Positions 51,661-62,600 of a stretch of DNA of 64,000 nt are shown here, piece by piece; positions within the stretch are counted from its first letter, which is position 1; every line of letters begins with the position of its first letter. Origin of the DNA: Haliclona indistincta (lineage: Eukaryota > Porifera > Demospongiae > Haplosclerida > Chalinidae). The notes beneath the pieces were generated by a model. The model had not been told where the DNA came from. It was given only the letters and a program-made list of their open reading frames with translations, and did not search any database. The stretch covers positions 8,727,899 through 8,791,898 of the forward strand of contig OZ024787.1 in NCBI GenBank assembly GCA_964017065.1, read 5' to 3'. The translations under genes were made by a program, and so were the position numbers.

Positions 51661-52708
51661 CACTCCGTGTCACAGCCAGCATCTTCTCCAATCTGACCTT
51701 GACCACCTATCTGTATGGTGTTCATTATGGAACTTATCACTAAATAAAGAAAAATGTGCTGTGCTTAGAACCTCGCTCAATCCATCACACTCTCACGCGT
51801 CCAATCTAGACCCTTCATTTCCCTACAAAATCCAACAATCTGTTATCAAGTATGTTTCTAGCCAACGAGATCTTGGCATCACTATCACTTCCAACTTGTC
51901 CTGGTCTAAACATTATGACACTATCTGTTCCTCAGCCTACTATTCCTTGTACTTAATAAGAAGAAACATCTCTACACTGATTCCAGTCCACATCAAACGA
52001 CTCTTGTATCTAACATTGGTTCGATCAAAGCTATCATATTGTTCGCAAGTGTGGAGGCCTAATCAGATATGTGACATATCCCGATTTGAACGAGTGCAAC
52101 GTAAAGCCACCAAATATATACTTGGTCCTACAACTGCCTCTTACAAAGACAGATTGGTTTCACTGAAAATTCTTCCTTTGATGCAGTGGTTTGAGCTTCA
52201 TGATATTCTGTTCCTTGTAAAGTGCATCAAAACCCTCCTGATAATTTCTCCCTCTCAGACTATTTCACTTTCACTTCTGGTCCCACACGTTCAACCTCTA
52301 ATTTCAAACTAAAACATACCTTTTCGAGATTTTCGGTTACTCGGCATTTCTATTTTAATCGAATCCCAAGACTATGGAATTCTCTTCCTCCCATTGACAC
52401 CACTAAATCTATTCAAACTATCAAATATAACTTAACAAATTTTCTTTGGTCAAATTTCCTAAAATCTTTTAATCCATCTAATCCTTGTTCTTTCCATTTC
52501 TTGTGTCCGTGTAATAAGTGTGTTCCTGTAGGTTTCTCCACATATTCTTTTGTAAGCACGTAATTTCTTCTTTTTTTTTTCTTCTTTTCCATTCAGCTGT
52601 ATATATTTTTATGTACAGTCTGTCAGTCACTCAATCAAATTTATCTCATCATTATTTTATTTCTCATCCTTTTGTGACTGTAAAGCAATAATATGAATAT
52701 ATGAATAT
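51661..52708 (+). mobile_element. 5'-truncated LINE, reverse transcriptase C-terminal part
   Basis: Translated text fits the end of a non-LTR retrotransposon RT and downstream region: LDHLSVWCSLWNLSLNKEKC, QRDLGITITSNLSWSKH, YYSLYLIRRNIS, RLLYLTLVRSKLSYCSQVW, FERVQRKATKYIL, then HFYFNRIPRLWNSLPP. A one-base loss near 52232 separates CIKTLL from NPPDNFSLSDYF, so it is not functional. No endonuclease or RT catalytic core is present. The 3' end carries a short AATATGAATAT type repeat. It sits exactly at the 5' side of a tRNA-Asp copy, whose first bases are missing. Confidence 0.85.
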
Positions 52709-52775
52709 GATAGTATAGTGGTAGGTATCCCCGCCTGTCTCGCGGGAGACCGGGGTTCGATTCCCCGTCACGGAG
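52709..52775 (+). pseudogene. 5'-truncated tRNA-Asp, unit 5
   Basis: Starts at GATAGTATAGTGG; the acceptor TCCGT is lost at the LINE junction. Anticodon loop CTGTCTC as in the unit 4 copy, so the substitution predates separation of units 4 and 5. The 3' half is intact (GGTTCGATTCCCCGTC). Confidence 0.85.
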
Positions 52776-53602
52776 TACACGCTGAGCACACCATGACAAG
52801 AATGGCTCAACTGTTATAGCCTGGCAAACTGCACATTCAATAACACAACCTACACGATACACAGTGGCAATTTGCCCACTATAATTATTCAATTCACTGA
52901 ATTGAGCACAAGACACTCACATGCTTTACCACGCAGATTGTTGGCAATACTACAAAACGCATATTGTACCAAAGAAACTCAGAAATGCATGTGTACAATC
53001 ATTTGTTCTGTAGCAAATGAACATAGAGTGGAGAACAATCGATAAACCAAGCAAAAAATGGTTTCTTTGGTATCACATTATATAGAGATATTCAAAGTAT
53101 AATCTCTATTGTCTTCTCAAAATAGTCTTATTCTTCTCATGCGCGATCAAGCCAGTCTAATGAGAGTTGTTGATTCTAGCACACCAAAGTTGTAGAGGCA
53201 TCGTTAGGGTCCAGGGGTGTATTGAGTACTGCAGCATCACATCCTAAAGATGCTCAGCATATTCATCAGCAGTAGCAGCTAACCTAAACCTCATAATGCA
53301 ACAATAACAATGAATTTTAACTAGTCATGAATATTAATTAGCTTCAGCACCCTTGCGCATACCGGTACCTCTGACGGTTGCTGGGATTGTTAGCCATGTC
53401 CTTTGTACCCATGCATGCCGCATGGTTGCTGCTGTTTGTAGACTAGCCTTAACCATAGTTATAGGAGAGGCTGATCAGATACATGTAATTCGAGTGAAAG
53501 AGGAGTTTTATAATCTCAATTTGTACAGCAAATAAACAGCAGCAACAATAGAAGCAAAATAATTAAAAAATTTGGGGACACAACTAGAAGAGAACTCAAA
53601 TA
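52776..53602. repeat. 3' flank of unit 6
   Basis: No gene. Short inverted UNC13-like relic (ACGCTGAGCACACC), then the common 3' flank of the array. Confidence 0.6.
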
Positions 53603-54730
53603 CTATAGTTTGCAATCACAAGGTGTATTGTTCTCAGGATCACATGGGAACACTGTAAAACGTTCACCATAATTCTGGATTCGATAGTTGTCACTGACAT
53701 CAAATATGTACTTGCCAACGCCACCAACATGGTCAAAAGCCACAGTAACCTCTTGAGGCTCATTCCAATTCTCTTGATTGAACTCCAGTTTCGAGGGAGA
53801 AACTTTGACACAAGTTGTGCATATCTTGTTAGTATTACAAGTCATTGTTTCGTCGCATGAATTGTTATTACAGAACGTGATGCTAACTGTGACGGGTAAT
53901 TTTGACACAGGTCGTGTGTACAGAGAGACTGAGAGTTTAGCTGGTTTGTTGGGCTGAGAAAAGAGATAGAATTCTTGATAACTAGGAAGGCCGTTGATCT
54001 TCAGACCAGCATTATTGTCAACACATCGCTCTAACCAGTTCTCCGGAGGAGTGAACACACTGTCTGGAGAAGGTCCAAGCTCAAATTTGAAGAAGTCAAT
54101 CTGGTAGTACCAGTCATATTCTGGTTGACCAATAGCCTTGTGCATGTGGTGTAGACGTAGTGGTATGCTAGGGTTACTAGAGTTAACCCAATAGGTAAAC
54201 GTGTCGACAGTATTCAACTTCTTATCCTCTGTTTGGTCTGTCCATTTATCAGCATGCACACCAACCATCCCATTGAGCGTAATCACATCTCTCCCGGCAT
54301 AGTTCTTTGGAATGCTGCCGGGTATTTGCCATGGGCCAACCTGGTTGAACACTGGGTAACCAAAGTAGGAGGGGCACTGTGAGATGTGTGCGTCTGGTAT
54401 AGTACAGGGCCAGCCATTCACTTCATAGGTACAGGAGCCATCTTTATTTTCTACAAACAAGGTCATCTCTTTCTCTTCTCTGGTTCCTGGTGCTGCACCT
54501 GTTGGAGCTACCACGAGAAGAGATCTTATCTCGTTCGTCACTATGAGGGCTCGGTTGTTAGTGACGTCTTGATACACTTCATTGAAGCTAGGACACGGGC
54601 AGTAGCGGCCTTCACCAGATGTGTATGCAAGAGTGTGAAAATCAGCCGGAAAAGAAGGGACGTCTACAGCACTAGTAGTGTGGACCCCAGCTATTGCTAG
54701 CAAACAACAAAGGATCAAGTAAATAACCAT
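53603..54730 (-). CDS. Secreted LolA/ependymin-like protein, family copy 6
   Basis: Single-exon, 375 residues from the ATG at 54730 (MVIYLILCCLLAIAGVHTTS); an in-frame ATG 72 bp upstream would mask the signal peptide. Complete, both modules present. Has TYWVNSSNP where others have TYWANSSNP, CNNNSCDETMTCNTN, and C-terminus CDPENNTPCDCKL. It is the block-B counterpart of copy 2 and shows what copy 2 encoded before its frameshift. Confidence 0.75.
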   Translation of the reverse strand: MVIYLILCCLLAIAGVHTTSAVDVPSFPADFHTLAYTSGEGRYCPCPSFNEVYQDVTNNRALIVTNEIRSLLVVAPTGAAPGTREEKEMTLFVENKDGSCTYEVNGWPCTIPDAHISQCPSYFGYPVFNQVGPWQIPGSIPKNYAGRDVITLNGMVGVHADKWTDQTEDKKLNTVDTFTYWVNSSNPSIPLRLHHMHKAIGQPEYDWYYQIDFFKFELGPSPDSVFTPPENWLERCVDNNAGLKINGLPSYQEFYLFSQPNKPAKLSVSLYTRPVSKLPVTVSITFCNNNSCDETMTCNTNKICTTCVKVSPSKLEFNQENWNEPQEVTVAFDHVGGVGKYIFDVSDNYRIQNYGERFTVFPCDPENNTPCDCKL

Positions 54731-54985
54731 CTTGTTCTCAGAGGTAGCTATTGAAAATCCGACTTGTGTCAGTCTAGATATGTCAAAACCAATGAATGGC
54801 AATTGAACAAGCCCAAATCAAAGCCGCCTTGTTTTGATAAATGTTTATCGTGTAAACTATGAGACTGAAATTCTGCAATACAAATTATTATGCAGCTCAG
54901 TATTTGTTAGCAACAGCTCTAACAAGCATTCGCAAACTGTACATGTAGCTGCTGTATACAAATTAGTGCTCTCGCATCTGCCAAA
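54731..54985. repeat. Upstream region of copy 6 and tRNA leader
   Basis: Contains the common promoter-side box next to the ATG and the sequence CTCGCATCTGCCAAA that precedes the tRNA-Asp copies at 22842, 25596 and 54986. No gene. Confidence 0.5.
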
Positions 54986-55069
54986 TCCGTGATAGTATAG
55001 TGGTAAGTATCCCCGCCTGTCAGTGGCAGTGTCACGCGGGAGACCGGGGTTCGATTCCCCGTCACGGAG
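54986..55069 (+). tRNA. tRNA-Asp (GTC) with 12-nt insertion in the anticodon loop
   Basis: All arms match the intact tRNA-Asp at 25596, but 12 nt (GTGGCAGTGTCA at 55023-55034 in one placement) interrupt the anticodon loop. With this placement the insertion falls between positions 37 and 38, the usual position of nuclear tRNA introns. The placement is ambiguous because TGTCA is present on both sides, so a small duplication is the likely origin. A run of seven T follows the gene (after GAGTAA). It could be a spliceable intron or an inactivating insertion. Confidence 0.75.
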
Positions 55070-55085
55070 TAATTTTTTTATCCAG

Positions 55086-56581
55086 ATGGCTGAAGTGATA
55101 GACGATCAACAAGCTGACTTGGTGCTGTCTGACGTTCACATTGGAGCTGCTGCAAGTGCAAGCGTTGGTCAGGTAACTGTCTGAGGCATGAATCTAGCAG
55201 ACTAGCACCTTGTTTGTGCATTGAAGTTTTAATGATGCTTTTATCACAGCAAACCATGCATGTCCAATTGATGCCATCCTTCTCTTTTAGACAACAGTCT
55301 TGTCAGAGTTTTCATTCGCTCCTCCTCTATCCTGGGGGAGAGAAGACTGCTCTGCATCAGAGCGAGCTCCAGTATGTGTTGATGAGGACGGAGATCTGGA
55401 TGTACCTCGTCGTAGACACGCCCCCAGCACACACGTACTGATAATAGGTGAAGGATGAGTGCAGAGAGAGAGAAAGTTGTTTTATGTGTTTTCACAGAGC
55501 ATGCAATGGCTACACCAATCAGTGGAGTGGGTGCCCAGGTCAGTAGAGCCATACGATAGAGCTAGCTTAGCGAATATCATTTCTTCAGTTGTGGAGTGGA
55601 GCTCTTCTTCTCTCTGACTACCTTATCAAGCATCATTCCAGGCAAGTTAATACACTATTACGATTTTTTGGCTGACATGGTATCACGTTATTTATCTTAA
55701 CAGACTGTCTGACCAGATTGTGTTAGAGCTGGGTAGTGGGGTGGGGCTGGTAGGCGTGGTTGCATCACAGTATGCAAAGCAGATGTTTTGTACAGGTAAG
55801 AAAAGAAGAAGCAAATTTGTTGATGCACTGGAACACTATTCTCACTACACCGCCCACACATTGCATTTTGAATTCTTTCTGCAGATATTGGTGATTTTGT
55901 TCTTGGTATTTGTCAGCGTAATCTGAGCAGAAACTGCCCTCAACATCAGTCCAATATAGCTGTACGAGAACTGGACTGGACACATCCGGTTCCTGTCAGT
56001 ACAGAAGGTGAATACTCATGGACACGTGGAGACCAAATTGCTCTACAACACACTTCACTAATATTAGCAGCTGATGGTAAGCTTGAGAGCCGATGAGTCA
56101 TGAGTGCAATATTGTAATCCTTTTTTTGCAGTTATTTACGATGAGTCACTCACTGATGCATTCTTCAACTGTCTGGTCCAACTGACATCAGTCGTGTTTG
56201 AGACTCCACCCACTGTACTAGTTTCCATGGAGAAAAGGCATGTTAAAACTATGCTGACAGAATTTTGCTCAACTATATCAGCTTGTAGGATCAACTTTTC
56301 ATTGGATCACTTGGATGTGGTTAGCCCCGCTCACTCTTACTTTCTAGAATGCATCAGAAGACGTTATCCTGCTGCACATAGCTTGAGAGGTAATGGAGAG
56401 AATAAGCACATTACAATAAACGCCACTCAACTTTCAACTGATTTTGAACAGTATTTCAGTTATGAAAGAGTTAAAGAATTGGTGAGCACAATTAACATAC
56501 ATACAATCAGCGCATACAATAATTATAATAATTATCTATTATTAGGAATTATGGGAATTGCAGCTGGAAGTTGAACATTAA
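55086..56581 (+). CDS. METTL22: METTL22 lysine methyltransferase, copy B
   Basis: Paralogue of the copy at 25684 with the same nine-exon structure and open throughout as I read it. Exon 1 is 55086-55172 (MAEVIDDQQADLVLSDVHIG). SAM motif VLELGSGVGLVGV, ELDW, YDESLTDAFF and FSLDHLDVVSPAHSYF are conserved. Differences from copy A are scattered conservative changes (IDDQ for TDEQ, ELDWTHPVPV for ELDWRHPVPV, C-terminal QLEVEH for QLIVEH). The GC donor of intron 4 (CATTCCAG|GCAAGT) is kept. The last exon ends at 56581, 21 bp from the stop of the converging UNC13-like copy B. Confidence 0.9.
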
Positions 56582-56602
56582 GTCAAACTAGATTTCAAAT
56601 AT

Positions 56603-59600
56603 TTATTTAGAAACAGCTTTCTCAGACCGAACAGTATGAGACCGAGGCTGAAGTTTTCGCATGAATTTGCAGAAAGTGACTGCAGATGCTTCACTGCGGA
56701 ATGTGAGTTCATAAAATGCTCGACTCTCCTTGAAATGAAAGAAATTCAAGTGCTCGGTCTTTCTTTCAGCTTCTTCTATGGCGGGAACAGAGGAGCCTTG
56801 TATCACACACAGACCAGCAAACTCATTAGCACTGATGGTGTCACGATTGAATAATGCTATCAGTATCACGGATCCTTGTTGCACGCTGAGTTCACCCCTT
56901 TGAACATTACTGTAGTGAGAGAAGAGTGTAGACATTAGTGAGAGCCAGTGAATGGGTGATTGAGTAGGTGGGCAAGGTTGAGTAAGTATAGGGAAGAGTG
57001 TGATATGAGATGAGTTCTAGGACTGACATTATCAGCTCCTGGTTGAAGACAGGATTAAGAGTGCTCTTCTGCACTGAGCTCTTTTGTGAATGTTTGATCT
57101 GGCCAGGGAGCATAGTGGCTTTAATGAAAGGATTACTGGAACCTGTGGAGCAAGTAAATTACTAATTGTAGCACTCGATAATTATTTTGTCAAATAACTA
57201 ACCTACTGCAGTATCTATGGTATGCTGGTCATAATGTACCACTCACCGCTTTTTTTCATTGCAGGAATATTAGTAGCATTAGCTAAGAAAACAGTCAGTG
57301 TATTTTTGCTACTTGAGAAACTATGACTAAGATTGATAGTCCCAAAACACTCAGTCTCTGCCCCTTTCTAGTAAAGCAGTAAAATCCGTAGACACTACAG
57401 CTTTGAGAGTCTAGCTCACCTGTTGTTCTACTAAGTCATGCAAGAACTGTTGTATGACTTCCTCAGTTTTACATGTGCCGAGACGGATCATTTCAACCAG
57501 TTCCTGTAAAAAATACATTTTAGAGAGTTTTAAGCCACAAGGATCATTCAGTGAAAATGCTTGGATCGTCGTTACTCAGGCATAAACTGTTATTGGTCTA
57601 GTTTACCAAGTACTGGTCAGTCTGCAGCTGGTCTGCTGTCAGTCCTTTCCCTTCACCGTGAAAAAAGTCTCTTATGTTCGAAGTCACCTCTTGTAGATTC
57701 TCGTAGCAGTGACGCATCAATGGCTGAAACACAATCCCCATAACTGTCAAGTAGTGTAAATAAATGGTGTAGTTACTGTGTGAGGTATCTGGCGATATTG
57801 AGCTTTCAAAGCATCAATCACATCCTTCCAAAGGTCATTAAGAACACTGTGTGCAATAGGAAAAGGTCAAAAGCAAAGAATAGTATTTGAGTCACCTCCA
57901 AAACACTTGTGAGAGTAGTTCACTAGCAAGCTGCAGTAGGTTGACCTTCATGTATTCTAACATCTTGCTAACAGCCTGGGAAGAGAGGGCTCTAAAAATC
58001 AGTACTAAACATGCAATCTAAATGCAGCTACACATATAGATCTGGTGCAATGCTCAGATGGGTTCTGTAGACAGCGTTGCTACGCATATACATACTGAAG
58101 AAGCACTATACAGAGAGGTGCCTTAATGGGCTTTTTAGGGTTGAATGAAATTATTTAAAGCGTGGCAGCTAACACTATTTGCGCCACCGAGAGCCTTGTA
58201 TTTTTAAACAGTATATTGTGTTTTTAAGCGGTTTATTAGGAATCACTGCATGATATTGCTAAATAGACAGCTCACTTCTTCAGTGAAATATTCTTCTTTC
58301 AAGTTAGGAAACAATTTTAGAATTACTGAAAGTAACTGTGGAAGTAAAGTATAACAGAATTTTTCAAAACTTTATTCTCTTCATTCATTACTTACTCTTG
58401 GTCTGATGCTGTCTGCCATTTCCTGCAGCTTGTGCTGTATGTCTTCCTGTGCACTGCTTATCAAATCAGTTAACATGCTTCTAGTTTTTTTGCTAAGTGA
58501 CAAAGTCACAAGTTGTCCCTCGCTTCCCTGCTCCACTGTAACTTCTCCCTCGTCCAGCCATTTGAAAAACACTGGATGGTCCATGTCTTCAAGCATATTG
58601 CCCAGGACTTCTTGCATGTGTTTAACATTGTTCAATGTGACACACAACTATGGAGTGGAGATGAATTTTGTGTTGTAAATGTACAAAAGATTATCTGCAA
58701 TTTCTTAACCTTATCTGTGATTTCGAATTTCTCTCCAGCAGTTTTAGAGAGATCCTGATCCTGTAGTTTTTGATGAAGACTGTCTGTGTAGAATATGGTT
58801 AGCTCACATAAACCCTAGAGAGAAACATGTTAGTAGAATTAAAGAAAGCACCAATATTCTACCCTCACCTTAACAACAGTCACAAACCATATATATGACT
58901 GTTTTCTGTCGGGCCAGTCAAGTTCCTTCCAAAACGAAATTACCTTCAACAAGAATAAGCAAGAAAAAATGAACTTTGGCATGTACTGCACAATACAGAC
59001 GAGTTTAAATTCATGAACTGTGTCATAGCTACATGTATTTGTGAGTTAATTGCTCCATAGTAGCTATATATATTTTATTGTAATTAATATCTAAACATAA
59101 TAAATCATTGTATGTCAGCTGGTTGTCTTGAACATTCATTTGTGCATTCCGTCTAATGTGCATGGCATTTGCTAACACTATGGTGACATGCCTGCAGGAA
59201 AGTAGAGTTGGCATCAACTGCTGAAGATGAGAATGGAACTTGGTTGGTAACCTTGACAACCTGTAGACAAAAGAATAAAACTGAAGATAGACTAACAAAC
59301 AGACAACCAAGCATGCAGTACAATAATAGTGATCAAGCATGAGTTGTACACATACCGTGTCTATTTCAATAGCCTTCAGTATTCTCTTCTTTGCTATTTT
59401 TACTGCAATGCGTATCCACTCTGGCACGTACTTCTCAAACCACAAATGACAATTGAGTGTATGAAGCTCGGTCTGTTGCTGCTCTAACCAACTGCGACCA
59501 TGTGACAGTCACAATAATTATTCAGTGATCACATGACCTGCTTACCTCTTGCTCACTTTTTCGGCTAGAGGTACAAAACATTGAATGATTTTGTATAAAT

Positions 59601-62600
59601 TAAATGTAGTCGGAAGTAGTTCATCAGACTGGACAACAAGGACTTTGCTTGCTTCAGCATAGAACTATACCAAGTGAGTGAGTTTGTAGCAGCACAAGTG
59701 AGTATAGATTAGTGAAGGAAACTAACCAGTTCATCAAAGGAGGTAAAAAAGATTGAAAAATAGTCCACACCGATTCTGAGGAGTAATGAAAGTATGTGTG
59801 CATATTAGAGGAAGTCTGGTCTTACTCTTGGAACACTGGATCAATGATTTTTTGAGCTATATTGCACTGATTGAGACAATCGTTACAAAACTCCTTGAAC
59901 GAGAGTGTTTTGGTCTCCTTATCCTTTAACAGCACAAACACAAAGTTTGTACATTTAAAATCTACTTACTTACATGGCTTCGTATGCTATTAGCTGCTGT
60001 TACTTGAAACCACTTAGGGACACAAGTCTGCAAAAACGAATGAACAAACTTTTTTACAATTGCAAGTTTTTACTTGTATACAGGACATCAAAACACAGTG
60101 ATAGTCCTTCTGGTCCTCTGGAAGCTGAGCAACGAATGAAGTGATGGAGTAGAGATCTTGGAATGTGCTGGAGATTGAGAGACAGAGATAAGAGTTATTA
60201 TATAACTGACTTTGCACAATATACCATAGACTCACAGGAGATGGCTCCTGAGGCGTTCGATGCCATTCTTGTACTTCACATCGAACATTTCTAGGTGGAT
60301 TTTCATTAGGTCAACGATATACAATGCTAGCTCGTTCAACTGAACAAGCAACTCCAACACCTGAGAAACATACAAATACCATTTTCATTTCAGGTTGAAG
60401 TTTCAGTAAAATGAATAATGTTTGTAAACAATGTCATGTAAAACCAGACTAACTGCATGAAAATAGTACTACAAAAATTAATAGATGTATACAAGCAACA
60501 GACTAAAGGTCAAGAAGAAAATGTGTCGCAGTTGACATATTTGAGCAGTTTAAAGTTGAACAGTGAGCATTGAGCTGAAGATAACACTACATGGACTTTA
60601 ATACCAGATGATTCAAACTGGTCTGGATTTAGCTAGTGTCAAAGTAAAAATAGGTTTGTGATCTTATCAGCTATCCTGAAATTTTGAGATATATTTTTTC
60701 CACATTTACCCAGTGATGGTCAGATTCTGGACTGCCTCCAGCTTGCATTTTCATGATCAGTTCCTTGTCGTAATTCTTCACCACCGTCAGTTGTTGTCTA
60801 AAGGCAGACATCTCAACAGCATAGCTCCTGTGGTAGTCCATCAGAACTGAGATTTGACTGGAAAATGAAAAACACCTCATTTCTAGAAATTAGTGAATGG
60901 AGTTAGACATATACCAAAGCTGCCAGAAATGCAAGCAAACAGAAGAGATGCATGTAGCAAAAGTCACAAGTAACATTGCTAGCATTGCTACATGCTACAT
61001 GAGTTTTGCTTTGCTACATGCTACATGCTACATGCTACATGCTACATGCTACATGCTACATGCTACATGCTACATGCATGCGTCCTGCTTTTCTTGTCCT
61101 GTTCATGCCGTAACCAACCACATGAATAAACAACAAATGGGACAGTATCATCGCATGCGTACCAATTGAGTCATGTATGATGCATGGGCCATAGACTCAC
61201 ATGGCAGCTTGTTTTAATGGTGATATGCAGCAGATGGTAGCATGGTGACTCAACAGGGACACAGCTGGGTCAGATATTACACCGTTCCACCTTTTTATGT
61301 AGGCACCATTCTGTAGAATGTGACAATAGTGTTAGCTGAGTACATGTATCAGTGATGTCATCACTGACTAAAATCACTAACTCGATCTAATGAACTTTTA
61401 AGCGCAATAGCTTTACTATATGCCTGTGTGTGTCAGTCTGTCACTTGCTCACCTGGTAGCTCTCGTGACCATACACAAGAGTTACTAGTTTCCTGTGCTC
61501 ATCGTGTATTTGTCTTATGGACATTCCTTCGACCTGTATAATAATTATAATGATAAAGTAGTCACAATCACTGACACAGTAGGATCTTTCGACTATAGTA
61601 CAGTGGAAGCCCGCTGGATCCAAACTAGTTTCACAGGCATGCAATCATGACAGGTTTCATGGTTTAGGCAATTCTAGACTTATTATGGTAATTTTAGTTT
61701 TGACTGACTTCAAACAATGTACTTGATGCAGGAAGGATTTGAATACCTTTGCTCCTCTTATTTCCAGCTGCAGAGTGACAGTGCCTCTCTTACTGTGAGT
61801 TGAGTGAGAGGTGAGACATAGAATATAACACGAGTTTGCAGAAGATATATTCTGAGAAACAGAAGAGGAAGGTGAGAGAGAGAGAGAACGAGTACATCAC
61901 AATCAACATAAGTTTGACCCTCACGCTGTAAATAAGGTCCGTAGAAAAATTGATATTAATTGGGACCGTTTTAATGCGCTACAATAAATATGCTACAGGC
62001 ATTTTTGCAGTCTAAAGCGAATACAGATTGACTAGGAAAAAATAATATTATACAATCATGTGCAAGCATGTAACATGAATGGCTGTTGTATTTGTACAAT
62101 ACCTGAAGAGAGAAGAAAGTTCTGCCTATGAAATTCTCTTTTTTCAAATCTCTGTACAGAAATGAGAGTCTCGACAATAATTATCTCTTGGCTGTTCAAC
62201 AGCCACTCACTGTTGTGTTGGACCACCGAATCTGCCTCTGTTTGGAGAATCATCATTCCTGAAAAGATGAGGGAAAGTTACACCAATTAGACAGTTGAGT
62301 TCTTGCTTACCATATCTCAATTACAAAGTTCTCCTCAAGAGGGCTCTCAACTATCCTGACAAACACAACGGAGAATAAGATGCATCTTCACATTTAGTAA
62401 GTATTTATTGGAGTGTAAAGTACCATATAGGGCTGGTATTTTTCGTTGCACAAAAATTTCACTTGGTAAATTATTTTAGCAGGACATAAATAATTTATTT
62501 GCAATTTTAACAAGTTTGATACTAAATTTGTGCAGATTTATGAATTGTTTTGTCGAAATTTAACACAGCATAATTTTGTAAATCGTAATTCTACTTGCCA

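Noticed and set aside
15971..55069. tRNA-Asp copies as heads of a tRNA-Asp SINE family
   Set aside because: Copies share flanks only within the segmental array; the copies at 13732 and 15971 have unrelated flanks and no common SINE body.
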